NCBI GenBank assembly: GCA_044224315.1
Contig: JBGAKR010000009.1
Span: 18,958 to 82,957, forward strand
Length of the DNA stretch: 64,000 nt
Origin: JAGXTF01 sp044224315
Lineage (GTDB): Bacteria > Bacteroidota > Bacteroidia > NS11-12g > UBA955
Direction of reading: 5' to 3'
The notes below the pieces were generated by a model. That model was not told the DNA's origin. It worked only from the letters and a program-made list of their open reading frames with translations, and did not search any database. Within the stretch, counting starts at the first letter, position 1, and every line of letters starts with the position of its first letter. The position numbers were made by a program, and so were the translations under genes. This document shows, one piece after another, positions 59,185 through 64,000 of this stretch.

Positions 59185-59575
59185 AGGTGTTGCCTTTAAT
59201 AATTAACAAAATTAGAACCTGCTGATTGTATCAAGCACTTTTTATGCCAACCGAATATCCACCCTATTAAAAATCGTTTAGTAAACTATACACAATTCGT
59301 AAATTCATTATTTTTAGGATGTGCATCAGGAACCAAACAGGATTATTTCGGAGCTCCAACACATTAAAATTTTGTTACTTAGTAAAAAAATATGTAGCTT
59401 CGTTAAATTAGTTATCTTTCAACTTTTCAGTTCCTTAACTCAATTAAAAAATCATAATTCTTGTTTTTTAGTACTTCACAGCCGCCATTTGTGGCATGTT
59501 TAAATAGGAAAAAGTTGAAAGTGAATTTAGTTTTGTGCTCTCTTTTAACACTTTTAGCTAAAAATATACTTCAAA
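59185..59575. other. AT-rich intergenic region between LysM gene and kinase-like gene
   Basis: 391 bp without a convincing gene; a 60-codon frame at 59321-59503 has no coding character. The only recognisable element is TAGTTTTG at 59528-59535. The stretch 59370-59520 is A/T-tract-rich. Confidence 0.5.
59528..59535 (+). promoter_or_regulatory. Promoter -7 element of the histidine-kinase-like gene
   Basis: TAGTTTTG matches TAnnTTTG. The ATG at 59576 follows 40 nt later. No TTTG at 19-23 bp upstream. Confidence 0.45.
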
Positions 59576-60491
59576 ATGGATTGGAAACAAACTGGCAGAA
59601 ATCTTCTAACAATTCATGACATTTCCGACGCTGGAATAAAAATGAAAGCCTCCTTATTAAGACAAATTATTTGGAGTGTCTTAACCATTGTTTCTATCTC
59701 TTGTGCGTTTGCCTCTATTCGACATTCAGAACTAATTACGAGGTACTTATTGGTTTTGGGCGTAGTATGGCCGGTAAGTATAGGGCTAATGCTGTATTCC
59801 AGAAAAAACAATCCCAGGCTCGCAGCCATTTTATTTATTTCATTTTTAATGCTCATGATTTTTGTGTTTTCCTGGTCGGGCGGAGGAATTAAAGGCCATG
59901 GAATTAAAATTTTGCCCATTGTAGTATTGTTTGCCGGACTAACTTTGGGAAAACGCGAAATTTGGATTTTTGCCTTTGTAGCCATTGCCGGAGACGTGCT
60001 TTTATTAATTGCTGAAGAATATGGGTATTTGTCGCGTGTTGAACCGCTGGGGCAATCGCCGGTTGTATATTTAATTTTCACTACCACGGGCATTATTCTG
60101 GTTAGTTTTCTGGAAAATCTTTCTGTAGAGGTGCTTCGTAATTCACTATTAAAACTTGAAGAAGAAGTGGCATTGCGCAAAAAGTCGGAAGAAATGTTAA
60201 AGATAAAAAACGAAATGTTACTGGAGGTTGCTTACTTGCAATCGCATATGGTAAGACATCCGCTAACCAAAGTTTTGGGTGTAATAAAGCAGATTAATAC
60301 TGAAAAGCTGGATGATCCGACCAACTTAGAACTTCTCCCTATTTTGGAATCGGCCTAGAGAGCTGGATGCAGTAATCCACGAAATTGTTAAAAACACCCA
60401 CGATATTGAAAAAATGATGGATGAAGAGGAAAAGAAAAACCTTTGTAACCCAGCTGTTGAGAAACATATTGAGTCTTCGCAGGGAAATTGA
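59576..60491 (+). pseudogene. Frameshifted histidine-kinase-like membrane sensor without ATPase domain
   Basis: The intact frame ends at 60358 (260 residues). It encodes six hydrophobic helices (about 28-190), a coiled coil (about 195-220) and a HisKA-like segment with Ser-His-Met-Val-Arg-His-Pro-Leu-Thr near 229 (phospho-acceptor His), then stops inside the second helix at Glu-Ser-Ala. Removing one T at 60356 would join this to Arg-Glu-Leu-Asp-Ala-Val-Ile-His-Glu-Ile-Val, the expected continuation of this helix, and extend the protein by 44 residues to a TGA at 60489-60491. No HATPase domain follows even then. So it is either a one-base frameshift (or sequencing error) in a short non-catalytic sensor, or a decayed kinase. 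Bacteroidota do encode short proteins with this HisKA-only ending. Confidence 0.65.
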
Positions 60492-60629
60492 TTCTGTCAA
60501 TTTGATGCGGAAGCAATCAGAAATGCAGAGGCTTTCTGCGCTTGAATGAAACAAGGGCGGATTAAAAACCTGAAATAGCCCGTTTGAATTCCTCGTTTAA
60601 AAAGAGAATTATTACATTGATACCTAATG

Positions 60630-60660
60630 AAAAAAGGCCCTGAAAATCAGGGCCTTTTTT
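60630..60660. terminator. Bidirectional rho-independent terminator
   Basis: AAAAAAGGCCCTGA and its complement form a strong stem with an A3 loop, giving T runs on both strands. It lies between the rightward kinase-like gene and the leftward adhesin gene. The stretch 60492-60629 has a 42-codon frame (60421-60549) with no support as a gene. Confidence 0.85.
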
Positions 60661-60679
60661 CATTAGGGTTATTAACCCA

Positions 60680-63600
60680 TTATTCTTTGATAAATTTAAT
60701 TACTTGAGATCCAGTACTCCAGCTAACGCGCACATTGTATACACCTGGGGCAAGTGCTTCGGTATTCAGCGGAATAAGGCTGATTTTGCCAGGCATATCT
60801 ACTTTGGTAAGTTGTATGGTTTTACCCAGCACATCCAATATTTCGATACTTAATACCTGGGGCTCGAACGCTGTCACAGTTACATTGGTATAAGCTGATG
60901 CAGGGTTTGGTGCCAGATTTACAGTAACACCAGATTGCTGCAAAATGATAGTTTTATCACATGCATTGGTTTGCAGGCGGCTGCCATCTTTGGTAACCAA
61001 CACTACTCTGTAATAACTTCTGCCTTCACCCGGAGTTTTATCGGTATAGGAATACTCTACTTTGGGCTGGCTGCGATCGGCATTGCTAATGGCAATGGTA
61101 GCAATTTTTGCAAACTGCATATCTGCACCGGCACGTACAACTTCGAAATGATCCGCTTCGGCCAAATCATATCCGGTCCAGTTAAGAGTTACACCGCTAT
61201 TTACACGGGTACAATTCAGGTCAGATACAGAAACAGGCAGTGGAACGGTAAAGCTGAGTGTATAGGTAGCAGGGGTGCCAAACAATCCAGCTGCATCCAT
61301 GTAGGCATATTGGAAAGAACTTGAAGACTGGTAGTTCATTTTCAGGAAGAAAATCAGATTACCTGCAACCAGGTTGGATATTTCATAACGGCTGGTAGTT
61401 TGGTTCCAGTATCCGTAAGAAGGACTTCCAACCGGGGGATTTGGATACAGAATAATATTACTAGTGCCATTGAAATAAACCAGGGCAGCATCATTGGTAT
61501 CGGGCAGTGAGGTAAGGGCTATTTTGCCTGGAGTTGCACCAGTGGCGCCATCGTACTTACCATCTTCTGGGTCTAAACCAGAGATTTTACCAGGTTTAAT
61601 TGCTGTATTGTTAGAGTTAATCACGGCATCGGATGTACCGTTAGCCGCATTCAATTTAATGAAGTGGGTGAAATTACCCCAACCCATACCTGTGAGGCCC
61701 GTAATACTGTCAGGATTTACCAGGAAGGTTTTATCATGTGCGGCAGAAAGTACTTCAATACCGAATTTGATACCACTCACATCCAATGTTGAAGTGGTAA
61801 CACTTAATACACCATCGGGGTTGCCGCTGGTAAGTCCGCTACCTGCGCTGTTGTTGGTACCAAAGTCTTCACCTACATTAACCCAGCTGGTAGGCAAGGT
61901 TGTGCTTCCGGGGGCAGCAGCACCAACTGTAAGGTTTGCGGTAGAAATACGCACATTATAGTTTGTATTGGCATCACCCGTATTGAAACTGAAAGTACCA
62001 TTGGTAGTATTTACAGGAGTTTTTTCCTGAATTAAACCATTGTTTACCAGGTAAGCATACAATTGATTGGTAGCAGGATCACCAATTGGGGTTCCGTTTA
62101 CTGTTACATCTACCACACCGTTTGCATCATGGAATACAGTACCGCTGATAGTAATTGCAGTGAAAGGCATAATTACAGAATCAGGAGTCAGATCGGCTAA
62201 ATGTGCACTATCTCTCCATGCATAGGTAAAGATGGTTGTTCCAGCTCCGTTAAAAGTAGGATCAATAGTTAATAAACTTGGGTTATAGTTTCCAATCACC
62301 TGACCGGCAGATACTGCATTGCCATTGTAATACAAAGTTGCATTAGAAGGCAGAGTTGAAATGATGATGGTATTGGTAATACCTGGCAGAGTTTTACCTA
62401 CACCTGCGCCATCTTCAAGATCGCCTCCGGTGAGGGTTGGCACAGTTACCTGCACAGTTCCGCCGGGGTTCAATTGTGCTGAAGCCGTTTTCTTGTCAGA
62501 AGTTGGGCGTTTATCTAAGCCAAAGTTTACATTGTTAATATTACTGCTGGCGGTGGTAATAGCGATTGATCCATTAGCGGTACCGGTTTCTATTCCAGAA
62601 CCAGCGGTGTTGTTTGTACCAAATTGCTCGCCGGTAGCTACCCAATTAGTGGCAGGATTTGAAGAGCCTGCAGGGGTAGCAGCACCTAAAGCTACATTGC
62701 TGCTTGATATTACTACGTTGTAGCTTGTAGTAGAAGCAATATTGGCAAAAGAGTAAGTACCGTTTGAAGGCAAGGTTACTTTACGAACCACAATACCGGC
62801 GCTATCCAGGTAAGCATACAACTGGGTGCCATCAAGTGAGCCGATGCCTGTTCCGTCAACTGCACCATCCAGGTTGCCATCACCGTCGTCAAATACAGTG
62901 CCGCTTATAGTAAGATCGGTAAAGGTCATTTCCACTTTAGCTGGAGTAAGATCCAGGGCTTGTGCGCTGTCCTTCCACACATAGAAGAAGGTAACAGTGC
63001 CAGCACCGTTGAAATTTGGATCCACACTCAGCAATGAGGGATTATAGTTGGCAATTACCTGATTTACACTTACAGCAACATTGTTGTAATAAAGAGTACC
63101 GGTAGTTGGCAAAGTAGTAATAACAATAGTATTGGTTAAACCAGGCAAGGTTAAACCTCCGCCGGTACCATCTTCAAGGTCGCCACCGGTTAAGGTTGGA
63201 GCTGTTACTTTGGTGGTTCCGCCTGGGTTTGTTAAACCTGTTACAGTTTTATCATCAGAAGTTGGGCGTTTGTCAATTCCAAAATTTACATTGGCAAGGT
63301 TGCTGCTGCCGGTTGTTACGGCTATAGAACTGTTGGCAGTGCCACTTTCAATACCTGTACCTGCAGTATTATTGGTACCAAATTGCTCACCGGTGCTCAA
63401 CCAGTTAGTAACTGGTGTAGAAGATGCCGCTGGGGTGGCAGCACCCAAAGCAACACTGGTGCTAGAAATGCGCACTATATAGCTGGTGGTTGAAGCCAGG
63501 TTGGCAAAAGAATAGGTACCGTTTGAAGGCAGGGTTACTTTACGAACCACAATACCGGCGCTATCCAGGTAAGCATACAACTGGGTGCCATCGGGCGAAC

Positions 63601-64000
63601 CGATACCGGTACCATCTATTGCACCGTCCAAGTTGCCATCACCATCGTCAAATACAGTACCGCTTAGGGTAAGGTCGGTAAATGGCATATCCACTTTTGC
63701 AGGGCTAAGATCTTCGGCTTGTGCGCTGTCCTTCCATACATAGAAGAAGGTAACAGTGCCAGCACCGTTGAAACTAGGATCTACACTCAGCAATGAAGGA
63801 TTGTAGTTGGCTATAATTTGATTTGCAGCTACAGCTACATTGTTATAATAAAGAGTGCCGTTTGTTGGCAGTGTAGTTATTCTGATTGTATTGGTAATAC
63901 CGGGGAGGGTTTTGCCTACACCAGAACCATCTTCCAAATCACCACCGGTTAAGGTTGGAGCCGTTACTTTGGTGGTTCCACCTGGGTTTGCAACCGCACT
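60680..64000 (-). CDS. Large repetitive SdrD-like surface protein with T9SS sorting domain (5' end outside window)
   Basis: The frame is open at the right edge; 1106 C-terminal residues are visible. The TTG at 63937 is internal to a repeat, not a start. The protein consists of ~253-residue units. Each unit contains an SdrD B-like/CarboxypepD-like domain (Ile-Ser-Gly-Thr-Val-Phe-Asp-Asp-Gly-Asp-Gly-Asn; Gly-Thr-Tyr-Ser-Phe-Ala-Asn) and a cadherin-like stretch (Leu-Thr-Gly-Gly-Asp-Leu-Glu-Asp-Gly; Thr-Leu-Tyr-Tyr-Asn). The last ~85 residues are a type-A T9SS C-terminal domain (Ala-Pro-Asn-Pro-Ala-Ser; Ala-Pro-Gly-Val-Tyr-Asn-Val-Arg-Val). It is a cell-surface adhesin or matrix protein exported by the T9SS. 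Asp-rich turns suggest Ca2+ binding. Confidence 0.88.
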   Translation of the reverse strand, partial: SAVANPGGTTKVTAPTLTGGDLEDGSGVGKTLPGITNTIRITTLPTNGTLYYNNVAVAANQIIANYNPSLLSVDPSFNGAGTVTFFYVWKDSAQAEDLSPAKVDMPFTDLTLSGTVFDDGDGNLDGAIDGTGIGSPDGTQLYAYLDSAGIVVRKVTLPSNGTYSFANLASTTSYIVRISSTSVALGAATPAASSTPVTNWLSTGEQFGTNNTAGTGIESGTANSSIAVTTGSSNLANVNFGIDKRPTSDDKTVTGLTNPGGTTKVTAPTLTGGDLEDGTGGGLTLPGLTNTIVITTLPTTGTLYYNNVAVSVNQVIANYNPSLLSVDPNFNGAGTVTFFYVWKDSAQALDLTPAKVEMTFTDLTISGTVFDDGDGNLDGAVDGTGIGSLDGTQLYAYLDSAGIVVRKVTLPSNGTYSFANIASTTSYNVVISSSNVALGAATPAGSSNPATNWVATGEQFGTNNTAGSGIETGTANGSIAITTASSNINNVNFGLDKRPTSDKKTASAQLNPGGTVQVTVPTLTGGDLEDGAGVGKTLPGITNTIIISTLPSNATLYYNGNAVSAGQVIGNYNPSLLTIDPTFNGAGTTIFTYAWRDSAHLADLTPDSVIMPFTAITISGTVFHDANGVVDVTVNGTPIGDPATNQLYAYLVNNGLIQEKTPVNTTNGTFSFNTGDANTNYNVRISTANLTVGAAAPGSTTLPTSWVNVGEDFGTNNSAGSGLTSGNPDGVLSVTTSTLDVSGIKFGIEVLSAAHDKTFLVNPDSITGLTGMGWGNFTHFIKLNAANGTSDAVINSNNTAIKPGKISGLDPEDGKYDGATGATPGKIALTSLPDTNDAALVYFNGTSNIILYPNPPVGSPSYGYWNQTTSRYEISNLVAGNLIFFLKMNYQSSSSFQYAYMDAAGLFGTPATYTLSFTVPLPVSVSDLNCTRVNSGVTLNWTGYDLAEADHFEVVRAGADMQFAKIATIAISNADRSQPKVEYSYTDKTPGEGRSYYRVVLVTKDGSRLQTNACDKTIILQQSGVTVNLAPNPASAYTNVTVTAFEPQVLSIEILDVLGKTIQLTKVDMPGKISLIPLNTEALAPGVYNVRVSWSTGSQVIKFIKE
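62400..64000. repeat. In-gene tandem DNA repeat, 759-bp period
   Basis: Identical or nearly identical DNA recurs exactly 759 bp apart inside the adhesin gene (for example starting at 62781 and 63540, and at 63184 and 63943). A third copy towards the gene's 3' end is diverged. A multiple of three, so units can be gained or lost in frame. Confidence 0.85.

Noticed and set aside
59321..59503. 60-codon frame in the intergenic region
   Set aside because: AT-rich, no initiation signal or similarity, low-complexity content.
63935..63937. TTG as start of the right-edge adhesin
   Set aside because: The codon is inside the repeated Gly-Asp-Leu-Glu-Asp-Gly motif, and the frame stays open to the window edge.

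Overview
This window comes from a member of the Bacteroidota. The evidence is a type IX secretion system (T9SS) locus (porV, porU, porP/sprF, gldJ), two proteins ending in T9SS C-terminal sorting domains, a SusC-like TonB receptor, DUF4295 beside rpmG/rpmB, a BshC bacillithiol enzyme, and repeated matches to the Bacteroidota promoter -7 element TAnnTTTG. Shine-Dalgarno sites are mostly not obvious and several genes appear to start at TTG. The genome is of moderate GC and gene-dense. I see no prophage, transposase or CRISPR array. The species cannot be named from the sequence.

Layout, 1-13 kb: the end of an LTA-synthase-like sulfatase, a DUF4920 lipoprotein, a biotin-dependent acyl-CoA carboxylase set (accC, accB, carboxyltransferase, with an outer-membrane protein gene between), then the T9SS block, in which porU-porV read leftward and porP-gldJ rightward. 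13-14 kb: RNase P RNA and tRNA-Gly(GCC). 14-22.5 kb: gatB followed without a gap by a rightward operon resembling a Gram-positive dlt locus: a DltA-like D-alanine ligase, a GNAT, a carrier protein, two SGNH proteins (the second with two LysM domains) and an MBOAT. This is the most interesting system here. It is probably an extracytoplasmic aminoacylation pathway for an envelope glycan in a Gram-negative cell.

22.5-32.6 kb (mostly leftward): a DUF218 protein; a tRNA-Lys(TTT) embedded in two different arrays of palindrome-rich tandem repeats; a GNAT; a beta-barrel; a redoxin and cytochrome c/copper-monooxygenase-like pair; an AT-rich orphan gene; a secreted protein with a possible caspase-like C-terminus; and a TrmH-family methyltransferase. 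32.6-39.4 kb: DoxX, a lipoprotein plus DUF5723 pair, and a large secreted RCC1 propeller protein. 39.6-52.4 kb: mutS, a small barrel, a TMEM175-like channel, a TonB receptor, a pRiA4b-like protein, miaA, terC, a carbonic anhydrase plus SulP transporter operon, and an OmpA/TSP3 protein.

52.4-64 kb: bshC-rimO-ftsY with 4-bp overlaps, downstream of rpmB-rpmG-DUF4295; an O-antigen-ligase-like membrane protein; a LysM/double-psi-barrel protein; a frameshifted, ATPase-less histidine-kinase-like gene; and the 3' part of a large repetitive SdrD-like adhesin bound for the T9SS, which runs off the right edge. Cell-envelope and secretion functions dominate and are interspersed with translation and repair housekeeping genes.
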